Shown here: positions 7,096-15,460 of the stretch, in pieces
Layout of the letters: the number at the start of each line of letters is the position of its first letter
Numbering within the stretch: the stretch's first letter is position 1
Origin: an uncultured Anaerolineae bacterium
GTDB lineage: Bacteria > Chloroflexota > Anaerolineae > Anaerolineales > Villigracilaceae
DNA length: 38,302 nt
Reading direction: 5' to 3'
Assembly: GCA_903838415.1 (NCBI GenBank)
Contig: CAILYI010000025.1
Coordinates: 1-38,302 of the forward strand
Position numbers and translations under genes: made by a program
The notes under the pieces: model-generated
The model's database searches: none
What the model was told of the DNA's origin: nothing
Seen by the model: only the letters and a program-made list of their open reading frames with translations

Positions 7096-8261
7096 ACTGG
7101 CGAATACCGTTATCTGACATCGACTTCGGTTTCGAGGAAACCACGGCCGTTTTGGATGTTTTGGACAGTCGCTGGCTGACGATGGGTGGCGTTACGCAGG
7201 CTTTTGAAAGTGAGTTTGCCACCTATATTGGCGTAAACCATGCCCTGGCAGTGACAAATTGCACCGCTGCGCTCCATATGGCCTGCATGGCGATCGGCTT
7301 GGGCCCCGGTGACGAAGTTATTCTCCCTGCCCTGACTTTTGTCGCCACTGCGAATGCTGTCCGTTACACCGGCGCGACGCCCATTTTTGCCGATGTTACC
7401 AGCGAAAACAACCTGAATATCTCGCCCGAAAGTATTGAACGGCTTATCACTCCCAGAACCCGCGCCATCATCACAGTCCATTATGCCGGGTATCCTTGCG
7501 ACATGCCGCGTATTATGAATATTGCGAAAAAACATCAGCTCTACGTTATCGAAGATGATGCTCATGCGGTTGGCTCCGAACTCGAAGGTATTAAACTTGG
7601 CATGTGGGGCGATATTGGCTGCTTTAGTTTTTTCTCCAATAAAAACATGACAACCGGCGAGGGTGGCATGGTCACCACGAATAACGAAGTCTTTGCCGAA
7701 AAATTGCGCCTGCTGCGCTCACACGGCATGACTTCGCTGACTTGGGATCGCCACAAAGGTCACGCCTGGAGCTATGACGTTGTGGAGCTGGGTTACAACT
7801 ACCGTATCGACGAAATCCGGGCCGCGTTGGGACGCACCCAGCTGCATAAATTGGCTGAAAACAATATTCGTCGTCGGGCGCTGACGAAACTATATCGCAG
7901 CGCGCTGTATGAACTGGCGCCAGAAATCACCATTCCCTTTGAAAACCATCCCGGCGTTTCGGCGGCGCATATCATGCCAGTTTTGCTCCCTGCAGGGACA
8001 GACCGTATCCTCTTCATGGAGAATATGAAAGCCTGCGGAATTCAGACCAGCATCCATTACCCGCCCATTCACCATTTTTCAGCCTATCAGAAAATCAAAA
8101 TTTCAGCGCTGCCCATTACGGATGATGTGGCCGAGCGTGAAGTAACCCTGCCGCTCTATCCTGCTATGCGAGATGCGGATGTTTTTCTGATTGCGCAGAC
8201 TATTCAGGGAGTGATGGCACTGTCACTGCATCAGCAGTCATCTCAGATGGCCACGATTTGA
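7092..8261 (+). CDS. DegT/DnrJ/EryC1/StrS sugar aminotransferase
   Basis: The 389-residue protein is a PLP-dependent aminotransferase that converts a keto sugar nucleotide to an amino sugar. Lys184 in FFSNKNMTTGEGG is the expected Schiff-base lysine, and VIEDDAHAVGSE supplies the Asp that holds the PLP ring nitrogen. LPALTFVATANAV and the C-terminal SIHYPPIHHFSAY are also family-typical. A GAGGAGG ribosome site lies inside the end of the previous gene. It is the last gene of the sugar operon and probably acts on the product of the dehydratase at 5364. Confidence 0.87.
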   Translation: MNWRIPLSDIDFGFEETTAVLDVLDSRWLTMGGVTQAFESEFATYIGVNHALAVTNCTAALHMACMAIGLGPGDEVILPALTFVATANAVRYTGATPIFADVTSENNLNISPESIERLITPRTRAIITVHYAGYPCDMPRIMNIAKKHQLYVIEDDAHAVGSELEGIKLGMWGDIGCFSFFSNKNMTTGEGGMVTTNNEVFAEKLRLLRSHGMTSLTWDRHKGHAWSYDVVELGYNYRIDEIRAALGRTQLHKLAENNIRRRALTKLYRSALYELAPEITIPFENHPGVSAAHIMPVLLPAGTDRILFMENMKACGIQTSIHYPPIHHFSAYQKIKISALPITDDVAEREVTLPLYPAMRDADVFLIAQTIQGVMALSLHQQSSQMATI

Positions 8262-8468
8262 TATTTTTGTTATTGAAAGGAGCCGTATAAGCATCAAAGA
8301 GATTTTATTGCCCATGAATACTTTAGCCGACTATTAGTCGGATGGCGGTTTGTCCGCCGCGGGTTTTGAACCTCCCGGCCGAAAGTCGGTAGCGGTTCAG
8401 TGCCTTAACCGAAGTAAATGGATTCTTCGTGAAGCGATAACTCAATCGAAGATGTGGATATTCCCAAT
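8262..8468 (+). other. Hairpin-rich intergenic region
   Basis: No gene is supported here. The stretch holds consecutive short hairpins: CCGAC/GTCGG (8327-8341), GGCGG/CCGCC (8344-8358) and a longer stem starting GAACC (8368-8372) and closing GGTTC (8394-8398) around a GGCCGAAAGTC loop. They follow the aminotransferase stop and precede a clear terminator. They may be an mRNA 3' structure or a small structured RNA. No known family is recognised. Confidence 0.35.
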
Positions 8469-8500
8469 GACCGCAGGCTTTTTGTCCTGCGGTCGCTTCT
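8469..8500. terminator. Bidirectional terminator between convergent genes
   Basis: GACCGCAGG (8469-8477) pairs with CCTGCGGTC (8486-8494) around a T-rich loop and is followed by a T-rich tail. It separates the plus-strand sugar operon from the minus-strand aminotransferase. Confidence 0.65.
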
Positions 8501-8537
8501 ATTTAAGCCGTCTTACAGCGCATTACTCAGTTCAGTA

Positions 8538-9650
8538 TTACTGCCCCAAATACTCATCGACATGTTCCAGCGCTTCGCTGAAATTCTTGCGCCCCAGCCC
8601 GATTCTGAAGTGGCTGCCGGGAAAATCGAATAGATTGGCCGGTACGATCATTACGCCCTGTTCTTCGAGCACATTCTGGCAGAATTGTTCCACAGACTCA
8701 GTCCCCAGCCACTTTGGAAAGGCGATTGAACCGGCGCGCGGGCTGTTCCAGACAACTTTATCCTGGTGTTTCTTGAAAAACTGTTCGGCGCTGGTGATAT
8801 TTTCGCGGATGATCTCGAGATTGCGTTGCACGATCTGGTCAGCGTTTTGCAGGGCGATTATGCCCAGAATTTCAGCGGGTGCGCTGTTGCAAATGGTCAG
8901 GTAATCCTTGAAAGCCAACCAGCGTTCGATCAACCCGTAATCCTGGGTGGTTAGCCAGCCGAGGCGCAGTCCCGGCAGCGCAAAGGATTTGGACAGGCCG
9001 GATAACGCGATTCCTTTTTCATAAATATCCGCCACGGAGGGCAGCCGCAGGGCGGAGTCTGATTCAAGCAGCCGGTACATTTCGTCAGAGAAAATTGTCA
9101 GGTTGTGTTTTCGCGCCAGGCCTATGATTGCGTCAAAATCCTGGCGGGATGGGATGTATCCGGTGGGATTATTGGGGAAATTGAATACCAGCAATCGCGT
9201 TTGGTCGGTAAGACTACGTTCCAACTGCCCGAGATCCAGTTCCCAGCCGCTGAGAGTGGGTTCCAGCTGCCAGGGGGTGACCTGGCAGTCAATCGAGCGA
9301 GCTATCTCCGAGAGCGATTGATAGGACGGGGTGAGAACGATGACGTGATCGCCCGGTGCGAGCAGAGTTTGCATGGCGATGAAGATCGCTTCTTCAGGGA
9401 CGGCGATCAGCACGTTTTCAGGGGAAATGTTCGGGTAGAGTTTGGCCACCTCCGCCCGCAGCAGGGGATGACCCGGCGCTTCGGTGTATCCCAGTTTGAG
9501 CGATTCCCACAATTCCAGGCTGGCGGGCGAAGCCATTTGTAGCAGTTCGGCCATCCCCAGGCTTTCACAGTCAGATGAGCTGAGCATATATTTGGTATTG
9601 AATTCGTACTTCGCAAAGTAGCGTTCAAGCTTGAAAGGGTTGATGGGCAT
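8538..9650 (-). CDS. Class I/II PLP-dependent aminotransferase
   Basis: The protein has 370 residues from the preferred ATG at 9650, which has AAGGATG upstream. The ATG at 9659 sits directly against that site and is less likely. FNFPNNPTG, SDEMY and LSGLSKSFALPGLRLGW (Schiff-base Lys221) are the core motifs of fold-type I aminotransferases. The N-terminus INPFKLERYFAKYEF is typical of a subgroup annotated only as aspartate/aromatic-like aminotransferases, and the substrate is not evident. It stands alone, convergent with the sugar operon and divergent from the redox cassette at 9855. Confidence 0.8.
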   Translation of the reverse strand: MPINPFKLERYFAKYEFNTKYMLSSSDCESLGMAELLQMASPASLELWESLKLGYTEAPGHPLLRAEVAKLYPNISPENVLIAVPEEAIFIAMQTLLAPGDHVIVLTPSYQSLSEIARSIDCQVTPWQLEPTLSGWELDLGQLERSLTDQTRLLVFNFPNNPTGYIPSRQDFDAIIGLARKHNLTIFSDEMYRLLESDSALRLPSVADIYEKGIALSGLSKSFALPGLRLGWLTTQDYGLIERWLAFKDYLTICNSAPAEILGIIALQNADQIVQRNLEIIRENITSAEQFFKKHQDKVVWNSPRAGSIAFPKWLGTESVEQFCQNVLEEQGVMIVPANLFDFPGSHFRIGLGRKNFSEALEHVDEYLGQ

Positions 9651-9854
9651 CTTTTGCATCCTTGTTTGATAGTGCCGGGCGAATGTTTCGAAGTAGTTTA
9701 CCAGAACTTCAACCGGCTAACCGACCGTTCTGCTGCTGTGGGAAGATTAAAATCAGATAAGCTTTATTCGTTATGTCGTAACTTTTTTGCACTGCGGACG
9801 ACTACTAATTATCAACCGGTGCATACCGGTACAAATCAACAGATGGAGATAAAC

Positions 9855-10391
9855 ATGAATCCAAAAATCGCACTTTTCCTGTCCGCTTCATTGACGACAT
9901 TCGTGCTGGCGACGCTTTCAGGCGTTGTTGGTAAAGTTATCAGCGCGCCTGATGTAATTGCCAGTGCTCCGACAGTAGCAACAGCTCAACAGACTACGAT
10001 TGCTTTACTCGAACAGCCCACTGCATTGCCCACGCCAATGGCAACCGTGCCGTCCAGCCTGGGACCGGAGGAAGCGGCAAATATTGCAGCCCAGGCGATC
10101 AACCGGCAAGATGTGTATAGCGTGGAAAGTTCCACCTATCAGGGTGTAGAAGCTTTCAAGGTGGTCTTCAGCTCCGGGGATATGGTTTACATCGGGCTGG
10201 ATCGACAGGTTTTGACCACCACGAAGCTTCAGCCGGTTGTGGTCAATGTGCCAGCTACCAAACCGCCCAAGAAAAAAGATAATAACAACGATGGCGGCAG
10301 CGTCCAGGCGTCGAGCGCTCCCAGCAGCGGCGATAGTCATGAAGGTGGCGATAGTAATGAAAGCAGCGGCGAACATGAAGGTGGGGATTAA
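9855..10391 (+). CDS. Membrane-anchored PepSY-like protein
   Basis: The protein has 178 residues. ATG 9855 follows GATGGAGAT; the longer frame from 9654 has no ribosome site. One N-terminal hydrophobic helix (residues ~4-27) acts as signal or anchor, then comes a Pro/Thr-rich linker. Residues ~70-130 (GPEEAANIAAQAI, then GVEAFKVVFSSGDMVYIGLD) resemble a single PepSY domain. The C-terminal ~45 residues are Lys, Asn, Ser, Gly and acidic low complexity with HEGGDS-type repeats. It is the first gene of a cassette with ApbE and a ferric-reductase-like protein, so an extracytoplasmic role in electron transfer is plausible but inferred. Confidence 0.6.
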   Translation: MNPKIALFLSASLTTFVLATLSGVVGKVISAPDVIASAPTVATAQQTTIALLEQPTALPTPMATVPSSLGPEEAANIAAQAINRQDVYSVESSTYQGVEAFKVVFSSGDMVYIGLDRQVLTTTKLQPVVVNVPATKPPKKKDNNNDGGSVQASSAPSSGDSHEGGDSNESSGEHEGGD

Positions 10392-10423
10392 TCATCCCAA
10401 CCCTGAAAAACAAGGAGTTCAAG

Positions 10424-10825
10424 ATGCCAATTAAAAAGAGTTGGAATGAAGTTCAGATGGCGATTACCGCTGTCGCAATCACAGCCACGTTGGGATTTTG
10501 GAATCAGTTTTCCATGCCTGATCGAACCCAGGTCGCCGCAAAAGTGATGGAAACATCGACCCCGCCTCCGCCGCCTCCCGCCACTGAAACGGCGCAACCC
10601 ACAGCGACGGCGCTGGCGCTCAGACCGGTAAAAATCATCTTTGGAGGGAAACCTCCGCAGCAGCAGATTATCCAGGTTGCGGCGCCCAAGGCGTCCAACA
10701 AAAAGAATAATGACGGCGGCGACCAGGGCGGCGGTGGCGGCGGCGGGGCACCCGCAGTGGATGCCGGTGGTGGCGCGCCCGCATCGGCTCCGGCTCCGGC
10801 TGCCAGTACCGGCTCATCCAAATGA
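10424..10825 (+). CDS. Low-complexity membrane-anchored protein of unknown function
   Basis: The 133-residue protein starts at ATG 10424 behind a strong AAGGAG site. A short hydrophobic segment lies at residues ~11-26, followed by a proline run, Ala/Thr-rich stretches, a KPPQQQIIQVAAPK segment, NKKNNDGGDQ and a glycine run, and an Ala/Pro-rich tail. No domain is recognised. It has a similar anchor-plus-disordered-tail layout to the preceding protein. Its stop overlaps the ApbE start (ATGA), so the two are translationally coupled. No flavinylation-type SGAT motif is visible in it. Confidence 0.55.
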   Translation: MPIKKSWNEVQMAITAVAITATLGFWNQFSMPDRTQVAAKVMETSTPPPPPPATETAQPTATALALRPVKIIFGGKPPQQQIIQVAAPKASNKKNNDGGDQGGGGGGGAPAVDAGGGAPASAPAPAASTGSSK

Positions 10826-11766
10826 ACCAGAAGATTGATTTCAAGGCGATGGGCTGCCGCATGGTCGCCATTGTGGATAGTTCAGCGCCGCTAGCGCCGG
10901 AGCTATACCAACAGGTGCCGGTCTGGTTTGAAGAATGGGAGGCGGCGTTGAGCCGCTTCCGCCCAGATAGCGAGCTTAATCGCTTGAATCGCTCGGCGGG
11001 CTGGCCGTTTCAGGTCAGCGAGACGATGTGGCAGGTGTTCCAGGCTGCAGTGGATGCCGAAAACGCCAGTGATGGATTGGTTAGAGCGGCAGTGTTGGAG
11101 GCGCTTGTCGCTGCCGGGTACGATCGCAGTTTTGACATGATCTCCCCGGAGCGGATGTCCGCGCCGGTTGGTGTGTGGGGCGCTGTTGGGTCTCTCGCCG
11201 AAGTCAGCGTGGATGAAAGCACCTGTACCATCTGCCTGCCCGTCGATATGCAACTGGATTTCGGCGGAGTGGCGAAGGGCTGGGCGGCGCAGCAGGCGTC
11301 GAAACGGTTGGCAGAATACGGGGCCGCCCTGGTCAGTGCGGGCGGAGATGTGGCGATCAGCGGGGAGCAAGTCTCCGGTGAGTTGTGGCCGATCGCCGTT
11401 GAGAATCCATTTATCAAAGGTGAATATTTGCAAACTTTGATGCTGGGCGCCTGCGGTGTAGCTACTTCTGGGACAGATTATCGCCGCTGGAAGCAAGGTG
11501 GGCGTTGGAGTCATCACATCATCGATCCGCGCACTGGACAGCCCGCCGTGACCGACGTCGTCACGGCTACGGTGATCGCGCCGGATGCGCTCATGGCCGA
11601 AATGGCGGCCAAGACTGTCCTGATTTTGGGCAGCATGAAAGGCCTGGAATGGCTAGCAGAACGCCCGGCCTTTTCGGCGCTGCTGGTGCTCGAAACCGGC
11701 CAGGTTTTATTAAGCAATCATATGGGAAATTATTTTTGGAGACAGCATGAACGCAAGACTTCCTGA
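10822..11766 (+). CDS. apbE: FAD:protein FMN transferase (ApbE family)
   Basis: The 314-residue protein belongs to the ApbE family, which moves FMN from FAD to a Thr or Ser of target flavoproteins. Visible motifs are FKAMGCRM near the start, LDFGGVAKGWAAQ, SAGGDVAISG, VATSGTDYRRW and HHIIDPRTGQPA followed by the late VTATVIAPDALMAEMAAKT. Length is normal for the catalytic domain. Unlike most family members it has no signal peptide or lipobox at this start, so it may act in the cytoplasm. It overlaps the next gene by 20 bp. No obvious FMN-accepting protein is encoded beside it. Confidence 0.85.
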   Translation: MNQKIDFKAMGCRMVAIVDSSAPLAPELYQQVPVWFEEWEAALSRFRPDSELNRLNRSAGWPFQVSETMWQVFQAAVDAENASDGLVRAAVLEALVAAGYDRSFDMISPERMSAPVGVWGAVGSLAEVSVDESTCTICLPVDMQLDFGGVAKGWAAQQASKRLAEYGAALVSAGGDVAISGEQVSGELWPIAVENPFIKGEYLQTLMLGACGVATSGTDYRRWKQGGRWSHHIIDPRTGQPAVTDVVTATVIAPDALMAEMAAKTVLILGSMKGLEWLAERPAFSALLVLETGQVLLSNHMGNYFWRQHERKTS

Positions 11767-12499
11767 ACAAAACGAATACGAATCGACCATTGGCGCGCAG
11801 ACCTTTTTGCTGATTTTGCTGGCGATGACGCTCGGCACATTGATGGCGGTTGTGGTTCTGCCGGGCTTGGCGCCCAACCTGGCAGCCTCCTTGCTCGGAC
11901 CGGAGCCCAAAGCCTTCTGGTACCTTTCGCGCGGATCTTCCTTTGTGGCGCTGAGTCTTTTGTGGCTTTCGATGGCGCTCGGCCTGACCATTACCAATAA
12001 AATGGCGCGCATCTGGCCTGGCGCTCCGGCGGCTTTTGCCATTCATGAATATGTCAGCCTGTTGGGACTGGCTTTTACCATCTTCCACGCGTTGGTGATC
12101 ATGGGCGATCATTACATCAAATTCACCCTGGCGCAGATCGTTCTGCCATTTGCTACCAGTGGCTATAAACCTTTGCTGGTTGGATTGGGCCAGGTGGGCT
12201 TTTACGTCTGGTTGCTGGTTGCGTTGAGTTTTTATGCGCGCGCAAATATCGGCCAAAAAACCTGGCGCGCCATCCATTACATCAGCTTTTTAACTTATGG
12301 ACTGGCGTTGTATCACGGTATTTCCAGCGGCACGGATACCAAAATGGTTTGGGCGCAATCCTATTACTGGATTTCTGGCGGCAGCCTGCTGTTTTTGTTG
12401 ATTTATCGCATCATCATTACCAGCGCGGCCAAATTGAGTAAACCTGCCACGCAGCCCACAGCCGCTGTCAGGCGCGAAACAAGCTCCCCGGTTAATTGA
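11747..12499 (+). CDS. Ferric-reductase-like transmembrane b-haem protein
   Basis: The 250-residue integral membrane protein has about six hydrophobic helices. Histidines 100 and 114 on one helix (IHEY, FHAL) and 177 and 190 on another (IHYI, YHGI) have the spacing expected for two stacked b-haems in the ferric reductase/MsrQ (YedZ) family. No NAD- or FAD-binding domain is attached, so electrons must come from a partner. It starts inside apbE. Together with the PepSY-like and ApbE proteins it looks like a transmembrane electron-transfer cassette. Alternatively it could serve a methionine sulfoxide reductase, but no msrP gene is present here. Confidence 0.75.
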   Translation: MNARLPEQNEYESTIGAQTFLLILLAMTLGTLMAVVVLPGLAPNLAASLLGPEPKAFWYLSRGSSFVALSLLWLSMALGLTITNKMARIWPGAPAAFAIHEYVSLLGLAFTIFHALVIMGDHYIKFTLAQIVLPFATSGYKPLLVGLGQVGFYVWLLVALSFYARANIGQKTWRAIHYISFLTYGLALYHGISSGTDTKMVWAQSYYWISGGSLLFLLIYRIIITSAAKLSKPATQPTAAVRRETSSPVN

Positions 12500-12602
12500 A
12501 ATAAACTTCAACGGCAGGCGGTGTGTTCCCGGCATTGGAAGAAACGCGGAAATTACAACCATCTTTCATCTTCCTTGCCCAATTCACAAACTGATCATGT
12601 AG

Positions 12603-12642
12603 ACAAAAAGCTGGATGGTAAATTTACCATCCAGCTTTTTGT
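12603..12642. terminator. Perfect 40-bp palindromic terminator
   Basis: ACAAAAAGCTGGATGGTAAA pairs with its exact complement in the next 20 bases. The arms begin with an A run and end with a T run, so the hairpin could terminate transcription in both directions. It lies about 100 bp after the redox cassette and before the promoter of the next gene. Confidence 0.85.
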
Positions 12643-12696
12643 GTGTTCGAAATTTTCCTCGCTAATTCAATCAGTATTTTCCTGGTGGGTGGGTGC

Positions 12697-12758
12697 TTGA
12701 CAATCTACCCCTTTTGCGTAAAATGATAATGATTTTCATTATCGAATAGCGCTATAAT
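12697..12758 (+). promoter_or_regulatory. Promoter region of the ZnuA-like gene
   Basis: TTGACA (12697-12702), a 16-bp spacer and TAAAAT (12719-12724) form a good sigma-70-type promoter. A second -10-like TATAAT is at 12753-12758. The Fur-type palindrome at 12725-12743 begins right after the first -10 and so overlaps the expected start of transcription, a standard position for repression. Confidence 0.6.
12725..12743. promoter_or_regulatory. Fur-family operator
   Basis: GATAATGATTTTCATTATC is an 8-3-8 perfect inverted repeat matching 17 of 19 positions of the classical Fur box. The downstream gene encodes a metal-binding protein, so a Fur-family repressor (Fur, Zur or Mur) responding to Fe, Zn or Mn is likely. 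Which metal cannot be decided from the site alone. Confidence 0.7.
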
Positions 12759-12804
12759 AATCGCAGGCTCGGAGAGTTGTCTCGGGGCCATAAAGGAGTT
12801 TTTT

Positions 12805-14148
12805 GTGAAGATGAAATTTTCTGCATTGCTATCTTTTCTGCTGTTGGCGGCTGTTTTGCTCTCTGCCTGTGGCCCGACGACCAGCCAACCGGTTTTGGAA
12901 AATCAATCTGGGCTGAAGGTGTTGGCGGTGGAAACATTTCTGGCTGAAATTGCCCGGAATGTGGCCGGGGAGCGGACGCCAGTGGAAAGCTTGATTCCGC
13001 TTGGGCTTGATCCGCACGCTTTTGAACCGGCGCCTCAGGATGTGACAAAAATCGCTGAGAGTGATGTATTGATTGTCAATGGGGCAGGTTTCGAAACCTG
13101 GTTGACCGAAACTCTTGATAACGCCGGTGGTCAGCGTCGGGTGATCGAAGCTTCGGCCGGGCTGATCAGCCGCGTCGCGCGGGAGGGCGAATCAGCTGTG
13201 ATGAGTGATGCGGATTTAAATGATGTAATCTGCGCCCAGATGAAATCAGCGCAGGCTCAGTCCGTCGAAGCGGGCGGCGCTTTGGTCAGTGCTGCCAGGC
13301 TGCCCGCCGAATCGGGATTGTTTTCGCTCAAGCTGGCTAAACAGGCAGATGGTTCGTATGCGGGTTTCATTCAATATGTCACGGATGAGTCCGGGGATTT
13401 CCAAATGGCAACAGCCGCGGGAACTCTTCAGGTTCAGAAGGCAGGCGACGGGTCGGGTTTGGGATTTGAGAAAACTCTTTCGCTCGGTTGCGCTCCACTT
13501 TCCCAGGGAAATATCATCCAATTGGAAAAAAATGGACAATATATTCTCGCGCTGACAGGGTTTTCCAACGAATATGTCTCCCTGCTGATTGGTCCGGCGG
13601 GTGGGTTGCACCAACATGAAGGCGATCCGCACTTTTGGCTGGACCCGACGCTGGTGGTGAAGTATGTTGAAAATATCCGGGATGGCTTGATTGCGGCTGA
13701 CCCTGCCGGAAAGGATGTTTATACTCGAAACGCCGCCGCTTACATCGTCAAGCTGACCGATTTGGATGGCTGGATCAAGGCCGAGGTGGCGCAAATCCCT
13801 GCTGAGCGCCGCGTAATTGTGACCAATCATGAAAGTTTTGGGTACTTTGCCGATCGTTATGGCTTCACAATCATCGGTACGATTGTTCCGAGTGTGACTA
13901 CCGGCGCCTCGCCCTCGGCTCAGCAATTGGCGCGGCTGGTTGACCGGATTAAACTAACCGGCGCGCTCGCCATTTTTCTTGAAACCGGCGCTTCGTCGCA
14001 GTTGGCTGACCAGGTTTCTGCTGAAACCGGCGTGAAGGTCGTGACCGGGCTGTACAGTCATTCGATCACCAAGGCGGGCGGTGAGGCTCCGACTTATCTT
14101 GAGATGATGAAGTACAATGTCAATGCAATCGTTGGAGCGTTGAAGTAA
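12805..14148 (+). CDS. ZnuA-like metal-binding lipoprotein with a large inserted domain
   Basis: The 447-residue protein starts at GTG 12805, 7 nt after AAAGGAG; an ATG two codons later is the alternative. A signal peptide ends in the lipobox LLSAC (Cys22). The cluster A-I solute-binding fold is visible, with metal-ligand candidates His71 (LDPHAFEP), His276 (GDPHFWLD) and His342 (NHESFGYF). The usual fourth Asp position reads GLYSHS. Between residues ~123 and 265 there is an insertion of about 140 residues, with two cysteines (143, 229), where relatives carry only a short His-rich loop. No permease or ATPase genes accompany it. The upstream Fur-type site supports metal control. Confidence 0.8.
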   Translation: MKMKFSALLSFLLLAAVLLSACGPTTSQPVLENQSGLKVLAVETFLAEIARNVAGERTPVESLIPLGLDPHAFEPAPQDVTKIAESDVLIVNGAGFETWLTETLDNAGGQRRVIEASAGLISRVAREGESAVMSDADLNDVICAQMKSAQAQSVEAGGALVSAARLPAESGLFSLKLAKQADGSYAGFIQYVTDESGDFQMATAAGTLQVQKAGDGSGLGFEKTLSLGCAPLSQGNIIQLEKNGQYILALTGFSNEYVSLLIGPAGGLHQHEGDPHFWLDPTLVVKYVENIRDGLIAADPAGKDVYTRNAAAYIVKLTDLDGWIKAEVAQIPAERRVIVTNHESFGYFADRYGFTIIGTIVPSVTTGASPSAQQLARLVDRIKLTGALAIFLETGASSQLADQVSAETGVKVVTGLYSHSITKAGGEAPTYLEMMKYNVNAIVGALK

Positions 14149-14234
14149 TTCGGTAAGTTTTCCCCTGACTCACCGAGAATCAACTCTTGAGACGCGGATT
14201 TTACGGAATAAAAACTTACTCCGAAAGGAAAATC

Positions 14235-15449
14235 ATGACCCATCGCCGCGATATTGTCTTGCTATTTACCACCCGCATCATCCGCCTGTTTGCTTATGGA
14301 TTTCTCTCGGTTGTCCTGGCGCTTTATCTAGCCGAGGCAGGCCTGGTCGAAAGCCAGATCGGATTATTGCTGACGCTCACCCTGGCCGGGGATGCAGCCA
14401 TCTCGCTCTGGCTGACCACCTCGGCGGATCGCCTCGGACGTCGCCGGATGCTGGTGCTCGGTGCCGGGCTGATGATTCTGGCTGGAGTCGTGTTCCTGTT
14501 CACCCGTAACCCCATTTTTCTGACGGTGGCGGCCATTTTGGGCGTTATCAGTCCGAGCGGCAACGAGATTGGTCCGTTTCTTTCCATCGAACAGGCCGGG
14601 CTGACTCAGCTGATCTCGGATGAAAAACGCACCCAAATTTTCGCCTGGTACAACCTGGTCGGTTCGTTTGCGACGGCCACCGGCGCGCTTTCCGGCGGCT
14701 GGTTGGCGCAGGGCTTGCAGGCGGGCGGCTGGACGGCGCTCGATTCCTATCGCTTTGTGCTGGCCGGATATGCGCTGGCCGGATTTGTGTTGATTTTGTG
14801 CTTTGTGAGTGTCAGTTCCGCCGTGGAAGTGGTGCCACAGGCCCAGGTCGCCAAGCATACACTCGGGTTGCACAAATCGCGCGGGGTGGTCTTGAAACTC
14901 TCCAGCCTGTTCGCGCTGGATGCCTTTGCAGGCGGGCTGATCGTACAGAGCATGATGGCTTTCTGGTTCCACGTCCGTTTTGGGGTGGAAGCGGGCGTCA
15001 TCGGCAGTATCTTTTTCGGGGCAAATGTCCTGGCGGGGATTTCGGCGCTGCTGGCGGTGCGCATTGCCAAGAAGTTTGGCCTGATCAACACGATGGTGTT
15101 TACCCACATCCCATCTAATGTGCTGCTGATGCTGGTGCCGCTGATGCCGAATCTGCCACTGGCGATCGGGGTTTTATTGGCGCGTTTCAGCATTTCTCAA
15201 ATGGATGTGCCCACACGCCAGTCGTACACGATGGCTGTCGTTGCGCCGGATGAGCGTTCGGCCGCTTCGGGGGTGACTGCGATTGCCCGCTCGGTAGGCG
15301 CAGCCCTGTCGCCTTCCCTGACCGGCATCTTCCTGGGAATTCCGGGATTGATCAGCCTGCCTTTCTTTTTGTGCGGTGGGCTGAAAATTGTCTATGACCT
15401 GGCGCTGTGGCGCGAGTTCCGCATGATGAAACCACCCGAAGAGCAGTAA
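14235..15449 (+). CDS. MFS transporter
   Basis: The 404-residue protein has about 12 hydrophobic segments. ATG 14235 follows AAAGGAA; the longer frame from TTG 14187 lacks a site. The loop between helices 2 and 3 reads ADRLGRRRM, the classic MFS motif A variant, and GGWLAQGLQ follows later. The substrate is unknown. The gene follows the metal-binding lipoprotein after 86 bp and may share its regulation. It is convergent with the ChrB-like gene across a strong terminator. Confidence 0.8.
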   Translation: MTHRRDIVLLFTTRIIRLFAYGFLSVVLALYLAEAGLVESQIGLLLTLTLAGDAAISLWLTTSADRLGRRRMLVLGAGLMILAGVVFLFTRNPIFLTVAAILGVISPSGNEIGPFLSIEQAGLTQLISDEKRTQIFAWYNLVGSFATATGALSGGWLAQGLQAGGWTALDSYRFVLAGYALAGFVLILCFVSVSSAVEVVPQAQVAKHTLGLHKSRGVVLKLSSLFALDAFAGGLIVQSMMAFWFHVRFGVEAGVIGSIFFGANVLAGISALLAVRIAKKFGLINTMVFTHIPSNVLLMLVPLMPNLPLAIGVLLARFSISQMDVPTRQSYTMAVVAPDERSAASGVTAIARSVGAALSPSLTGIFLGIPGLISLPFFLCGGLKIVYDLALWREFRMMKPPEEQ

Positions 15450-15460
15450 TCGGTTTGATA

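Noticed and set aside
8262..8468. tRNA or known riboswitch in the hairpin region
   Set aside because: No acceptor/anticodon/T-arm arrangement and no recognised riboswitch core could be found.
8350..8904. 184-codon plus-strand ORF
   Set aside because: It lies opposite the class I aminotransferase and across the terminator, and its translation has no family character.
12603..12642. Operator or recombination site
   Set aside because: The perfect palindrome has an A run before and a T run after, and sits between a gene end and the next promoter, so a bidirectional terminator is the simpler reading.
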